The notes: generated from the sequence alone by a model not told the origin. A stretch of 34,295 nt of DNA from Rossellomorea vietnamensis (GCF_008180415.1 NZ_VTEI01000013.1:24759-59053); one strand, 5' to 3'; counted from the first letter of the stretch, positions 16,298-26,270 are shown. Made by a program: numbers and translations.

Positions 16298-16897
16298 ATG
16301 ATCAAAATCGTCATTGCTGAAGATCAGCAGATGCTGCTAGGGGCCTTTGGCTCTTTACTTGATTTGGAAGATGATATGGAAGTAGTCGGGAAGGCATCCA
16401 ATGGTGAAGAAGCATTGCGCCTTGTTCAAAAATTCCAGCCTGACATCTGTATCATGGACATTGAAATGCCGGGGAAAACAGGCTTGGATGCAGCTGAAGA
16501 ATTGAAGGGAAGCGGGTGCAAAATCATTATATTAACGACCTTTGCCCGGTCCGGTTATTTCCAGCGTGCTCTAAAAGCTGGAGTGGACGGCTACCTTCTA
16601 AAAGACAGTCCTAGTGAAGACCTGGCCAATTCTATTCGTAGCGTGATGGCAGGAAAGCGAATGTATGCACCTGAGCTCATAGAAGATGCCTATGGGGAAG
16701 GAAATCCATTGACCGTCCGGGAGATAGAAGTGCTTGAACTGGTGGCCGATGGAAAGAACACAAAGGAAATTGCCGATGAGCTCAGCATCAAAACAGGGAC
16801 TGTCCGGAATTATATCTCCACCATCCTTGATAAGCTGCAGGTGAAAAACCGAATAGAGGCCATTACTCAATTGAAGGAGAAAGGCTGGTTCCGGTGA
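16298..16897 (+). CDS. desR: NarL-family response regulator DesR
   Basis: 199 residues, the same length as I recall for B. subtilis DesR. The receiver domain has Glu8-Asp9, phospho-acceptor Asp54 (CIMDIEMPG), Thr in ILTTFA and Lys in YLLKDSPSEDL. The C-terminal LuxR-type HTH reads NPLTVREIEVLELVADGKNTKEIADEL...TVRNYIS. When phosphorylated by DesK it activates des. It is in an operon with desK. The TGA stop is supplied by the first bases of a GTGACAGTCAC repeat half, but the protein end (KEKGWFR) matches the normal family end, so it is not truncated. Confidence 0.94.
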   Translation: MIKIVIAEDQQMLLGAFGSLLDLEDDMEVVGKASNGEEALRLVQKFQPDICIMDIEMPGKTGLDAAEELKGSGCKIIILTTFARSGYFQRALKAGVDGYLLKDSPSEDLANSIRSVMAGKRMYAPELIEDAYGEGNPLTVREIEVLELVADGKNTKEIADELSIKTGTVRNYISTILDKLQVKNRIEAITQLKEKGWFR

Positions 16898-16925
16898 CAG
16901 TCACTCCCCGATATTTGTCATTATT
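16894..16925. repeat. Half copy of the GTGACAGTCAC palindromic repeat
   Basis: 16894-16922 matches the inverted right arm of the 5839-5902 element at 23 of the first 26 bases (GTGACAGTCAC, CCCCG, ATTTGTC). The opposing arm is missing; only a small CCGATA/TATCGG hairpin remains. It overlaps the desR stop. Confidence 0.65.
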
Positions 16926-16992
16926 TATCGGATGATTAAGTTCGGAATTTTTGAATATCGATGGCAGTTAATTGTCATAAAAGACTTATACA

Positions 16993-17025
16993 GAAAAGCC
17001 CTTTCCGGTTTGGAAAGGGCTTTTC
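16993..17025. terminator. Bidirectional terminator between desR and the RND gene
   Basis: GAAAAGCCCTTTCC (16993-17006) pairs perfectly with GGAAAGGGCTTTTC (17012-17025). It lies between convergent genes. Confidence 0.9.
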
Positions 17026-17034
17026 TCATGTACA

Positions 17035-20000
17035 TCAGCTTACACCTTCTGTTTCTTTCAATGCCGCAACTTTGCGTTTTCTACGGTTCTTTTTAAAACT
17101 GACGCTGAAGCTCATTGTTGTAAACAAACGATAAACTGCCGGTATCAATAGCAGGGTGATGAATGCAGCAAACATCAGCCCGGAAATGATGACAGTAGCC
17201 ATTGGCGCCTGATAGTTACCCGATGTACCGGATGCAAGTGCAAGCGGAAGCATCCCTCCGGCGGTCGTCAAGGTCGTCATGAAGATGGGGCGGATGCGGT
17301 TTTTTCCTGCTTCGATCAATGCTTCTTCAACTGAATATCCTTCATTTCGAAGCTGATTAGTTCTATCTATCAGGAGAATCGCGTTATTTAAGACAATGCC
17401 TATCAACATGACGATCCCCATTCCGGACATAACGCTTAATTCCCTTTGAGTGAGGAACAAGCCAAGGATCACACCAGTAAACGTCATCGGTATGACGGAC
17501 ATTACAATGATCGGATGGGCCAGGTGATTGAACTGGACTGCCATGACAAGGTAAACAAGGAAGATGGAGATGCCCAGGATGAGCAGCATTTCCTTCATCA
17601 GTTCCTGCTGCTGTTCCAAATCGCCTGCAATGGACACGGAGTATCCTGCAGGGGAGTCGAAATCGCTGATCAGCTTCTGAACTTCACGATTCACCGCTCC
17701 CAGGTCTTTTCCTTCAATATCGGCAGAAACCGATAGGAATCTTTCCCCGTCTACATGGCTGATTTCATTTGGTGTGTTGATTCCCTTCAGTTCGATGAAG
17801 GAGGGTAATTTTTTTCCGCCTTCTGGTGTTTGGATGGTCATATCCAAAAGGGCGTTTTCTGTATTGATTTTTTCATCCCATTGGGCTGCCAAGGGAATAA
17901 TTTCTCCATCCAGGCTCATTTCGCCAATTGGCCTTTCAATGAAAGCCTGGCTGATGAACTGCTGGATCATAGAACTGTTCAAACCGGCTTTTTCTATTGC
18001 TTCTTCTTTTAAAATGATTTCCTGTTCAAGTGAAGTTCGTTCCATGGAATTTGTTACACCGACAATTCCATCGATTTTCTCAAGGTCTTTTACAAAGTCA
18101 TCCGTAACGGATTTAAGCCCTTCAAAACTTTTTCCCTGTATGTTTACTTGGACAGGGTAGCCTCCGCCAGCCGACATGGCACTTTGAACGCTTTCGACGG
18201 GGTGGTTTTTTTCTAGGGCGCGAAGCTTCTTGAAGATCTCTTCGTTCACAACTTTCTGTTCTGCTGTGATGTCATCTTCTTTGGTCATGTTGATGACGGT
18301 ATAAAGCATGCTACCGTTATCCATGATGTAGCTGGATTCCACATCCTGAATGGAAGAAAGTTCTTCTGTCATGTCAGCGATGAGTTTCTCTTTGTCCTCC
18401 GGATCGATGCCTGTTTCCAAGTCGATCAGCAATTCTGCATAGCGGTTGAATACATCCGGCATGATGGTCATTGGGATTTTTGTCACGAGAAACATGGAGC
18501 TGATAAACACCAGGAAGAAGGCAGAGATGACACCAAAACTATACCGTTTTTTCTTAACAATCCATGATACGGCCCCGCTGTATGAACGCATGAAACGACT
18601 TTCTTTTTTCTCACGCTTCTTCTTGCCGGCTTTCAAAAAGTTCTCTGAAAGAGCCGGTATCAAGGTGAAAGAGACCAAAACGGAGCTGATTAGAGTAAAG
18701 GCGACGACGGCAGACAGCATGATCATGAACTGTCCCATCTCACCGCCAAGAAGTCCGATTGGCAAAAATACAACAATCGTTGTCAGCATGGAGGCGATGA
18801 CGGCTGAGGCAACCTCTTTTGTTCCTTGAATAACCGCGTCCAACCTTAGAAGTCCGCTTTCTTTTTTCTTATAGATTGATTCCAGTATAACGATTGAGGA
18901 GTCGACCATCATTCCGATGCCAAGCCCCAGGCCGATCAGCGTCAGCATGTTCAGGCTGTAGTCGAAGATCCACATTGCCGCAAAGGTCAGCAGCACAGAG
19001 GTAGGGATGGATATTCCGACGATGATGGTGGCTCTGATGTTGCGCAGGAAGATCAGCAGGATGGCAAAGGCAATGGCAGCTCCAATGAGAATATTGCTTG
19101 CCACACCATCGATGGAGTCTTGAACATAATCGGCTTGAGCCACCATTTCATTTAGTTCAAAACCAGTCACTAGTTTGTCTTTCCGGATGTTTTCTATTTC
19201 GGCCCTGACTGCGTCAGCCATCTCAATTTGCGAGACATCCGAAACTCTGCCGACTTGCACAAAGATAAGATCCTTGCTGCCATCTTTCCAAACCGGAGAT
19301 GTATTCTGGGAAGGCTGTAATGTAATTTCGGCAATGTCCTTTAGAGCAATGAAGCTGATGCTGCAGGAATTTGAATGTTTTCAATGTCCTCTACCTTTTC
19401 CAGTTTGGTATTCCAGCGGAGGGCAGGAGAATCGGTATCTGCACTGAGTTCCCCAAGAGTCGCTTCACTTCCGGCTTCACTGATAACACCAGCCACCTGG
19501 TTGATGTCCAAACCTCGTTTTGTCATTTCCCCGCGGTTAAACTCAATGGCTACTTCATTTTCAACGATGCCTGACAAATCAACATCCCTGACCTCTGGCA
19601 GCTCTTCCAATCGGGGTTCAAGAATGTCTTTAGCAAAAGCCGTCATCTGCTCCATATCGCCGCCGGATACGTCCATGAAGAATTCAAAGCTTTGGCTGGC
19701 TCCGTACTGTCCTGACACAATATCCTCGATTCCCGGCAGCTCGGATGCTGAGGCATTCACAATCGACTCTATTTCTTTATAAACTTCCTCGCCTTTTCCT
19801 CTTGAAAAGGTCAGCTGCAGGGAACTGCTCCCTATATTGGTTGTTGACTCAATTTTTTCAACACCTTCCACGCCTTGTATCTTTTGTTCTAAAGGGGTGG
19901 TGATGGTGCGTTCAATTTCTGCTGCAGACTTTTCTTCTGCATTCACCTCAATATACGCACCATCCATCTGCATTGGGGGCATCAGTTCTTTATCCAGGTC

Positions 20001-20090
20001 CAAGACCGCATAACTGCCGAACAGGACCACCAGCACAGATATCAATCCTACCAAAATCTTCTTCTTAACAATGAACTCCATCAGCTTCAT
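17035..20090 (-). pseudogene. RND-family efflux transporter, interrupted by one frameshift
   Basis: Read on the minus strand, the first 249 codons (start 20090, AGGAGAGGT upstream) give a normal RND beginning: TM1 (KKILVGLISVLVVLFGSYAVL), LMPPMQMDGAYIEV, then the porter domain. The frame ends at a TAA near 19341. One base over, it continues SFIALKDIAEITLQPSQNTSPVW and runs on for the rest of the protein, including GLGLGIGMMVDSSIVILESI and GIVMLIGIVLNNAILLIDR. The whole is 3056 nt (3n+2), about 1018 residues when repaired, close to the SwrC/YerP size. The break is near 19358-19366 (CTGCAGCATCAG). It is either a real mutation or a base-calling error. Confidence 0.88.
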
Positions 20091-20256
20091 ACTACCTCTC
20101 CTTTTTCAACTGCTTCAACTGTAAAACCCTTGTTTACCTGCCTCCTTTGGAAAAAAACCTTCAACTGCCGATAGTAAAGATTCTCTAGAAAACAGGTAAA
20201 TCCTTCCTGATTTATTGTAACTCATTCAATAAACTTACAAATCAAGCGCAAGACAT

Positions 20257-20281
20257 AAAAAAACTAAGACCTCAGCCTTAG
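20257..20281 (-). terminator. Weak hairpin with T-run in the RND leader (possible attenuator)
   Basis: Minus strand: CTAAG, 8-nt loop, CTTAG (20281-20264), then TTTTTTT (20263-20257). The stem is only 5 bp. It lies 167 nt before the RND start, where no other minus-strand gene would need a terminator. Confidence 0.3.
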
Positions 20282-20370
20282 AATCACCAATAGGCAGGAG
20301 TGTGACAGGCTTGAAATAGGGTATTAAGAGAGAAAGCAATCAGATCTTTAAAAAGTCAGGGTGAAAACAA

Positions 20371-21414
20371 ATGGATAGGGTTATGAGTCAATTATCAGAA
20401 ATCAATTTGATATGGTTCCTTGCTTTTCTTGGGCTAATCATAATGGGAAATTTTATTCTCAAAAGGGCTGCTGATTACATAGAAAAACGAAATGCCGGAG
20501 TAAACGGAAAGACGGCAGCCACTGCCCGCTCGGTCGTAAATTGGCTGAGTTTTTACAGTGCGCTGCTCCTGTTCCTGCTGTACTTCTGGGGAGAAGAGTG
20601 GATGACCTACACGCTCTATTCCCAAGGAGGAGTGGATGTATCATTTTTCCTGATCCTTGTGGCGTTCATGATTGTGTCATTGGCCCACAGGCTGGTAAAA
20701 ATATTCACCCTTTATGTATTAAAACCTGTGTATGAGTATTATGAAATCGAAACAGGTTTAGGTTATACCTTTAATAGAATCATTTATTATACGGTGATGA
20801 TCCTTGCGGTGATCATCAGCTTGACAACTGTCGGATTGGATCTTACAGCCATCGCGGCAGTCCTTGGTGTGCTGGGAATCGGAATTGGGTTTGGAATGAG
20901 AAACATCGCCGGTAACTTTATATCAGGTGTGATCATTTTATTTGAGCGGCCGATTGAAGTAGGAGAAGTGATACAGGTTAATGGAAAAAATGGCAGGGTG
21001 GAAAAGATCCGCCTGCGTTCCACGATTATCAGGACAGCGAAGGAAGGAACATTGATTGTCCCAAATCAATATTTTATAGAGCAGATTGTGAGAAACCGCT
21101 CCAACGTCGCAATGAGTGCAGAGGTTAATGTCAGTGTTAGTTATAGAATGGATACCAAGAAAATCGAGGAACTTCTTGAGGAAGCAGTCCAAAAGGTAAG
21201 GGAGGATGCTGAGGGGATTCTGGACAGCCCCCCTCCTGATATTCGATTTGTCAATTTTAAAAACCAGGCCTTGGACTTTCTTGTGCTGATCCCGGTTACC
21301 AACTTTCAGATAAAAGAAAAAGTTGAAAGTGATCTTCGGCATGCCATCGCAAAGATATTCCAGGAGAATAAAATAGAACTCGCGCCGGCTGCGAATGCAG
21401 GATTTCAAGAGTGA
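20371..21414 (+). CDS. MscS-family mechanosensitive channel
   Basis: 347 residues. Membrane helices lie at about 12-30, 55-72, 86-104 and 135-155. They are followed by the MscS pore helix and beta domain: TAIAAVLGVLGIGIGFGMRN, then AGNFISGVIILFERPIEVGEVIQV and IRLRSTIIRTAKEGTLIVPN. The Gly/Ala-rich pore helix and the FERP motif are diagnostic. It should act as a tension-gated valve during osmotic downshift. AGGGTG precedes the ATG; a second in-frame ATG at 20383 is possible. It is divergent from the RND gene and convergent with the DUF5634 gene. Confidence 0.88.
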   Translation: MDRVMSQLSEINLIWFLAFLGLIIMGNFILKRAADYIEKRNAGVNGKTAATARSVVNWLSFYSALLLFLLYFWGEEWMTYTLYSQGGVDVSFFLILVAFMIVSLAHRLVKIFTLYVLKPVYEYYEIETGLGYTFNRIIYYTVMILAVIISLTTVGLDLTAIAAVLGVLGIGIGFGMRNIAGNFISGVIILFERPIEVGEVIQVNGKNGRVEKIRLRSTIIRTAKEGTLIVPNQYFIEQIVRNRSNVAMSAEVNVSVSYRMDTKKIEELLEEAVQKVREDAEGILDSPPPDIRFVNFKNQALDFLVLIPVTNFQIKEKVESDLRHAIAKIFQENKIELAPAANAGFQE

Positions 21415-21469
21415 GGGGTGACTGAGAAACAATCATGTGAAGATCTGGCACAAATTAGAAGACGTTCGA

Positions 21470-21772
21470 CTATATCTCTCTCAATGCAGCTTCCATACTG
21501 TCAAATCCTGTTGTGTCAGCTGATTCGGGGGCATCAGATTCAATGGTCCATTGGTCCGATGCGGGTTCCAACCCTCCGTCATGATCTTTCTTATAAGGAA
21601 GATGGATCATATAGGCATTTCCATCTTTTTTCACTGTATATCCCAAATAATATTGATCCTTTTGGCCTTCTTCCTCGAATATGCCGATATTTTCCAAACC
21701 ATACTCCTCTAATAGGGATGGGAAGGCTGTTTGAAGTTCATTGATTAACTGTTCCCTGGATATAAACGCCAT
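21470..21772 (-). CDS. DUF5634-like small cytoplasmic protein
   Basis: 100 residues with an excellent ribosome binding site (AAAGGAGG, 21780-21787) before the ATG at 21772. It begins MAFISREQLINELQTAF and continues LENIGIFEEEGQKDQYYLGYTVKKDG and YMIHLPYKK, which I recall as a conserved Bacillus family (DUF5634) of unknown function. It is acidic, with no TM segment. The stop codon of a possible upstream ORF (21777-21965) is buried in its ribosome binding region, which suggests translational coupling if that ORF is expressed. Confidence 0.75.
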   Translation of the reverse strand: MAFISREQLINELQTAFPSLLEEYGLENIGIFEEEGQKDQYYLGYTVKKDGNAYMIHLPYKKDHDGGLEPASDQWTIESDAPESADTTGFDSMEAALREI

Positions 21773-21776
21773 ACTA

Positions 21777-21965
21777 TTACCTCCTTTCTTCCGGTGGTGT
21801 TCTTAATATGGATGGATTCCATTTAAATAACCATATGCTTTGCTGGTAAGTCATGTTAACGATGAAAACACAAAGCCAAAACAGGAATCTCCTTTCAATA
21901 CCATCTGCAGGCAGCCTCTGATTCGTTAAGGAGAAAAGGGAAAGCCAAATAAGCAGAAGGTTAAG
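21777..21965 (-). CDS. Possible small two-TM membrane protein, start unresolved (maybe frameshifted)
   Basis: A 62-codon open frame on the minus strand ends with TAA inside the AGGAGG region of the next gene. The peptide (LLLIWLSLFSLTN, then IERRFLFWLCVFIVNMTYQQ, then FKWNPSILRTPPEERR) looks like two short TM helices with basic flanks. There is no ATG, GTG or TTG at its beginning and a TGA precedes it. In the neighbouring frame GTG CGA GCT GAC (21976-21965) would join smoothly after a one-base shift. It may be a broken gene or a non-coding coincidence. No family is recognised. Confidence 0.35.
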   Translation of the reverse strand, partial: LNLLLIWLSLFSLTNQRLPADGIERRFLFWLCVFIVNMTYQQSIWLFKWNPSILRTPPEERR

Positions 21966-21977
21966 TCAGCTCGCACT

Positions 21978-22196
21978 CCCTTAACTGATTTCCTTTAATC
22001 CGAAGGAAATTGATCAGGATAACTAAAAAGAAATCTGCCCTTTGGCGATATGGAATGAAAAAATTATGCATTATGCAAAGAATATTACATATAAGGTGAA
22101 AATTGTTGTAAAATTGCAATCTTTCCTAAGCGGAAGTTTGATAAAATAAAGTAACTGGAAAAGTATATACGAGAATATACTTAGCGGAGGATTGTC
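21978..22196. other. Leader region of the 898-residue TPR gene
   Basis: Contains a perfect 8-bp-arm hairpin ATTTCCTT/AAGGAAAT (21988-22010) and an inverted repeat AGTATATA/TATACT just before the ribosome binding site GCGGAGG of the next gene. No convincing -35/-10 pair was found. Confidence 0.4.
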
Positions 22197-24893
22197 ATGA
22201 AAACTGAGGAACAATACATACAAAAGACATTTTATGAAGAATTCATGAAAGAGAAAGAAGGAAAACACCCCATTGCCGTTCTGAGGGAAGCCCACCTTGA
22301 GGAACAGCAAAAGGAGATTGCTGATTTATCGTATATCCGCTTTGCTCAGGGTGAAGTGTATTTCCATCATAAAGATTATGAAGCGGCCATATTCAAATGG
22401 GAAAATATCCATAACGAACTGGCAGGATGGGCTCAAAAAAATACAGCAGATGCTTTCTTTGAATTGGGTCAGCTCTCCACAGCTGAAGGGGTCTACAAGT
22501 CTGTCCAGACAGAGTGCTCTTCGCTGAAAGCTGAGGTAGCCCTTCAATTGTTCTCGCTGTATATCAAGCAGGAAAATGTAGTCAATGCGGATGCCGTAAT
22601 TAAAAACGCCGTCTCGATGAATCCGGATTATCCGGATGTAACGTTGATTGCTCAACGTTTTTTTGAAGAGAACGAAGATTGGCACAGCGCCACAGAGCTT
22701 GCTGTGAATGAAGCAATCAGGACAGAGGAGCTTCGCTGGTTCGAAATACTGAAAGGGTATGTCAATGCGGGTGTAACCCGGGATATCATGCCTGCCTATT
22801 TCATGGAAATGCTCTTCACCCTGTCAACAATTGATAAACAGTTGTTTGAACAGTCGATCACTTCTCTTTGGAAAAGCTACAGCGGAAGTGAAATGTTTGA
22901 TGAATGGATTACGAAGGTGAACCTGCTCTTCCTCGATATTAAGACGAAAAAGGAAGACCGATGGCATGAGCTTTCACCGCTTTATAAGGGAACCTTTGAC
23001 ACCCTGATGAACAGCGGCCGCTTTATAAAGTCCCTCAGCCCGGTTGTTCCCGGCCTTCTCATGGCCTGGGTGAAGATTACAGATACCCCCCATGCTGTCT
23101 ATGCTGCATCTGCACTGCTTTCCTGGGAAGAGATGTTTCCTAAAAGCATTGAGGGCTGGGCAGTACGAAAAGCGAGAGAACTGATCAACAGTACTGATTC
23201 GAAAAAGGATGGATTTACAGCAGCAATGGCTCTGCTGGATGAAGTTGCACATTGGACAAACCAGCATGAAGTCAGCATTGATAAAAGGCACCAATGGATA
23301 ATGACTGAACTGAAAAATACAGAGGTGCACCGGCTGCTGGTTACAGGTTCGTCAGAAGAGGAAATCTTCTCCCTGGTTCAGCGCATTACAGGAGAAAATA
23401 TACTGACTGAGCTTCCGTCCACACCTGTTCTCCTGAAGAATAATAATAGAACAGAATTTAGAAGGATAGCAGAAAACGGAATCACAGCCCTCGGCAGCAA
23501 AGAAGAATTTCTCGAAGAATCGATGCTTCTCCGCCAGCCAGGATCCGTATGGCTTCAGTATGAACAGCCGGCAGCTTTCCTGCAGGAGAACAGCCTGGCT
23601 CTCATATTGGCTTCAAATGTGACCGGCGCCAGCGTGCTGAATATGTCTGACAGCATTTTATACGTCATTGATGGAGAGAAGCGGCTGACAGAATCTATCT
23701 TCCAGGGGCTGGTCAAGCTTAAAGAAAAAAAACCTGGCTTGAAAGTGAATGTCCTGCTGTCTGTTAAACATGGGATAGTACCGGACAAAACAATTTCTGA
23801 AACAAAGTCATTGCTCGGAAAATACTTCCCTGATGCACAAGTGTTTCAGGCTTCTTCATCTGAAGATTTGTCTGCTGTGGCCCGTTTCCATTTCACTGCT
23901 CCTTCTGAGGAGGAAAGAACAGAGAAGCTTTTATATTTTGTCAAAGATATTCTGAAGGATCTCTTAAGACAGAGAGTGGACAGGGAAAATAACCTTATAG
24001 ACTCCATCCAATGGAATAAAGATATGGAAAAGAAACTGAATGGAGCCAGACTGCAGCTTCAGGACATCGAAGTTGAAAAGGCGGCCGCGATTAAGAACGC
24101 TTTTGTAGAAAAAACAAGCGAGGTTCAGGGTATGATCATGGAGGATCTTCCGAAGCTCCTTAAAAAATGCGGTGATTATGTCAACGAAGAAAGTGATTTC
24201 AGGACACTCCATCTGTCTCTTAATGAAGAGATGAATAAGAGAATTGAAGTGTATCTGAATGAAAAAGCTATGCCGAAGCTCCGGGAAAACCTGGATGAGT
24301 GGATTTCCTTCTCCAAAGAAGAGCTTGAAAACGGGCAGCTTCACCTTGAGGAAATGCGGGACAGTTTTAATGCGATGTACCGGGAAGAAAGGCTTGAGCT
24401 GCTTTGCGACTTTAAGGTACTGAATGACTGGAGGCGCGATGCTGACAGGATGACGAGCAAGGTCATGAAAGATAATGTCAATATCCTGCTTCGCCGCAAC
24501 CCCTCTCAGGTGCTGTTAAAAAGTGTCGGGAAACTCTTCGGTTCCATTGGCCAGAACAAACAAATGCTTCATCAGCAATACACGAGGTTCATTGAGAACG
24601 AAAGCTATGAAGATACCGCACTGCGTGTAATGCAAAGGTTCATGGGACAATTTGAGCTGTTTCAGCAATCCATTGAAAGAGACGTAGCCATCTTCTTCAG
24701 GGGACCGCTGGCAGAACTGCAGCAAACCTCAGAGGACACGAAGAATCTGATTGCTGACAATGAGTTTGAAGTGAGCACCCTAAAGGCTAACCCTGAAACT
24801 GTCAAGGATCCATTGACACTCTTCAACATCAGGCAGCGTCAATATGAGTTGATTCACACAACTAACAAACAGCCATCTTTCACAAATGTTTAA
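22197..24893 (+). CDS. Large TPR protein with a decayed dynamin-type GTPase core
   Basis: 898 residues; GGAGG lies 7 nt before the ATG. Residues about 1-170 form TPR-like helix pairs (LSYIRFAQGEVYFHHKDYEAAIFKWENI, ADAFFELGQLSTAEGVYKSV). Around 378-420 the sequence follows a dynamin G1-G2 layout (HRLLVTGSSEEEIFSLVQRI, then ITGENILTELPSTPVLL), but the P-loop GxxxxGK[S/T] is replaced by GSSEEEI. Around 483-520, SDSILYVIDGEKRLTESIF and KEKKPGLKVNVLLSVKHGI occupy the positions of strands with the NKxD motif, also lost. The C-terminal 300 residues are long amphipathic helices, as in dynamin stalks. It probably does not bind GTP. No signal peptide. The dynamin relation is my inference. Confidence 0.75.
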   Translation: MKTEEQYIQKTFYEEFMKEKEGKHPIAVLREAHLEEQQKEIADLSYIRFAQGEVYFHHKDYEAAIFKWENIHNELAGWAQKNTADAFFELGQLSTAEGVYKSVQTECSSLKAEVALQLFSLYIKQENVVNADAVIKNAVSMNPDYPDVTLIAQRFFEENEDWHSATELAVNEAIRTEELRWFEILKGYVNAGVTRDIMPAYFMEMLFTLSTIDKQLFEQSITSLWKSYSGSEMFDEWITKVNLLFLDIKTKKEDRWHELSPLYKGTFDTLMNSGRFIKSLSPVVPGLLMAWVKITDTPHAVYAASALLSWEEMFPKSIEGWAVRKARELINSTDSKKDGFTAAMALLDEVAHWTNQHEVSIDKRHQWIMTELKNTEVHRLLVTGSSEEEIFSLVQRITGENILTELPSTPVLLKNNNRTEFRRIAENGITALGSKEEFLEESMLLRQPGSVWLQYEQPAAFLQENSLALILASNVTGASVLNMSDSILYVIDGEKRLTESIFQGLVKLKEKKPGLKVNVLLSVKHGIVPDKTISETKSLLGKYFPDAQVFQASSSEDLSAVARFHFTAPSEEERTEKLLYFVKDILKDLLRQRVDRENNLIDSIQWNKDMEKKLNGARLQLQDIEVEKAAAIKNAFVEKTSEVQGMIMEDLPKLLKKCGDYVNEESDFRTLHLSLNEEMNKRIEVYLNEKAMPKLRENLDEWISFSKEELENGQLHLEEMRDSFNAMYREERLELLCDFKVLNDWRRDADRMTSKVMKDNVNILLRRNPSQVLLKSVGKLFGSIGQNKQMLHQQYTRFIENESYEDTALRVMQRFMGQFELFQQSIERDVAIFFRGPLAELQQTSEDTKNLIADNEFEVSTLKANPETVKDPLTLFNIRQRQYELIHTTNKQPSFTNV

Positions 24894-24940
24894 GTGATGA
24901 CCCGGTTCATCACGAACGGCGAGTGGTCTAAATAATTGAT

Positions 24941-24972
24941 GGGCGGAATCTCTGTGATTTCGTCCTTTTTTT
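24941..24972 (+). terminator. Terminator of the TPR gene
   Basis: GGGCGGAAT (24941-24949) pairs with ATTTCGTCC (24957-24965) with two G-U pairs, then TTTTTTT. Confidence 0.8.
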
Positions 24973-25051
24973 GTTGAAAATAAAGAAGGTGTGTGTATGT
25001 TTAATGCCGCCTAGTTGTAAACAAAAATACCTTCTTGTTCAATAAGAAGAG

Positions 25052-26270
25052 CGGAGTGGACACATAAGTAGTCGGTTTTGTTGAGAGATATGTATCCAGA
25101 AGAGGGATGTGGATACATGAGTGGTGGCTTTGGAGTGGAGATATGTATCCAGAAGAGGGGTGTAGATACATGAGTGCTAGCTTTTGAGGAGAGACAGTAC
25201 CCAGAAGAGAAGAGTGGATACATGGGTGATGGCTTTTGAGGAGAGACATGTATCCAGAAGAGAAGAGTGGATACATGAGTGGTCGCTTTTGTTGAGAGAT
25301 ATGTATCCAGCAGAGGGATGTGGGTACATGAGTGATGGATTTTGAGGGGAGACGTGTACCCAGAAGAGAAGAGTGGATACATGAGTGGTCGCTTTTGTTG
25401 AGAGATATGTATCCAGAAGAGGGATGTGGATACATGAGTGATGGCTTTCGAGGGGAGACGTGTATCTAGCAGAGGGATGTGGATACATAAGTGGTCACTT
25501 TTGTTGAGAGATATGTATCCAGCAGAGAGATGTGGGTACATGAGTGATGGGTTTTGAGGGGAGACGTGTATCCAGCAGAGGGATGTGGGTACATAAGTGG
25601 TCACTTTTGTTGAGAGATATGTATCCAGCAGAGAGATGTGGGTACATGAGTGATGGGTTTTGAGGGGAGACGTGTATCCAGCAGAGGGATGTGGATACAT
25701 AAGTGGTCGCTTTTGTTGAGAGATATGTATCCAGCTGAGAGATGTGGGTACATGAGTGATGGGTTTTGAGGGGAGACGTGTACCCAGAAGAGAAGAGTGG
25801 ATACATGAGTGGTCGGTTTTGTTGAGAGATATGTATCCAGAAGAGGGATGTGGATACATGAGTGATGAGTTTTGAGTAGAGATATGTACCCAGAGGAGAG
25901 ATGTGGGTACATGAGTGATGGGTTTTGAGGGGAGACGTGTACCCAGAAGAGAAGAGTGGATACATGAGTGGTCGCTTTTGTTGAGAGATATGTATCCAGC
26001 AGAGGGATGTGGGTACATGAGTGAGGGGTTTTGAGGGGAGACGTGTACCCAGAAGAGAAGAGTGGACACATAAGTGGTCGGTTTTGTTGAGAGATATGTA
26101 TCCAGAAGAGGGATGTGGATACATGAGTGATGGGTTTTGAGGGGAGACGTGTATCCAGCAGAGGGATGTGGATACATGAATGGTGGCTTTTGAAGGGAGA
26201 CATGTACCCAGAGGAGAGATGTGGGTACATGTGAGGTTTCTTTTGTGATGAAAACATGTACCCAGATCAT
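25052..26270. repeat. 53-bp tandem array of hairpin units (about 23 copies)
   Basis: The left arm GTATCC/GTACCC recurs at 25092, 25145, 25197, 25250, 25303, 25356, 25409, 25462, 25515 and on to 26258, with a 53-bp period (one 52). Each unit is a hairpin ATGTATCCA...TGGATACAT with a loop such as GAAGAGGGATG. From 25250 to about 25880 two linker types strictly alternate (GTCGCTTTTGTTGAGAGAT and GATGGGTTTTGAGGGGAGAC), giving a 106-bp higher-order unit. Arms vary between GTATCC and GTACCC. All three minus-strand frames are open across most of it, but the period is not a multiple of 3, so it is not read as coding. It lies between convergent genes. Confidence 0.93.

Noticed and set aside
17035..20090. 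Programmed frameshifting in the RND gene
   Set aside because: No slippery heptamer or stimulatory structure at the junction, and this family is not known to use recoding.
25052..26270. CRISPR array
   Set aside because: Linkers are not unique spacers but two recurring types, units are hairpins of 53 bp in perfect tandem, and no cas genes are present.
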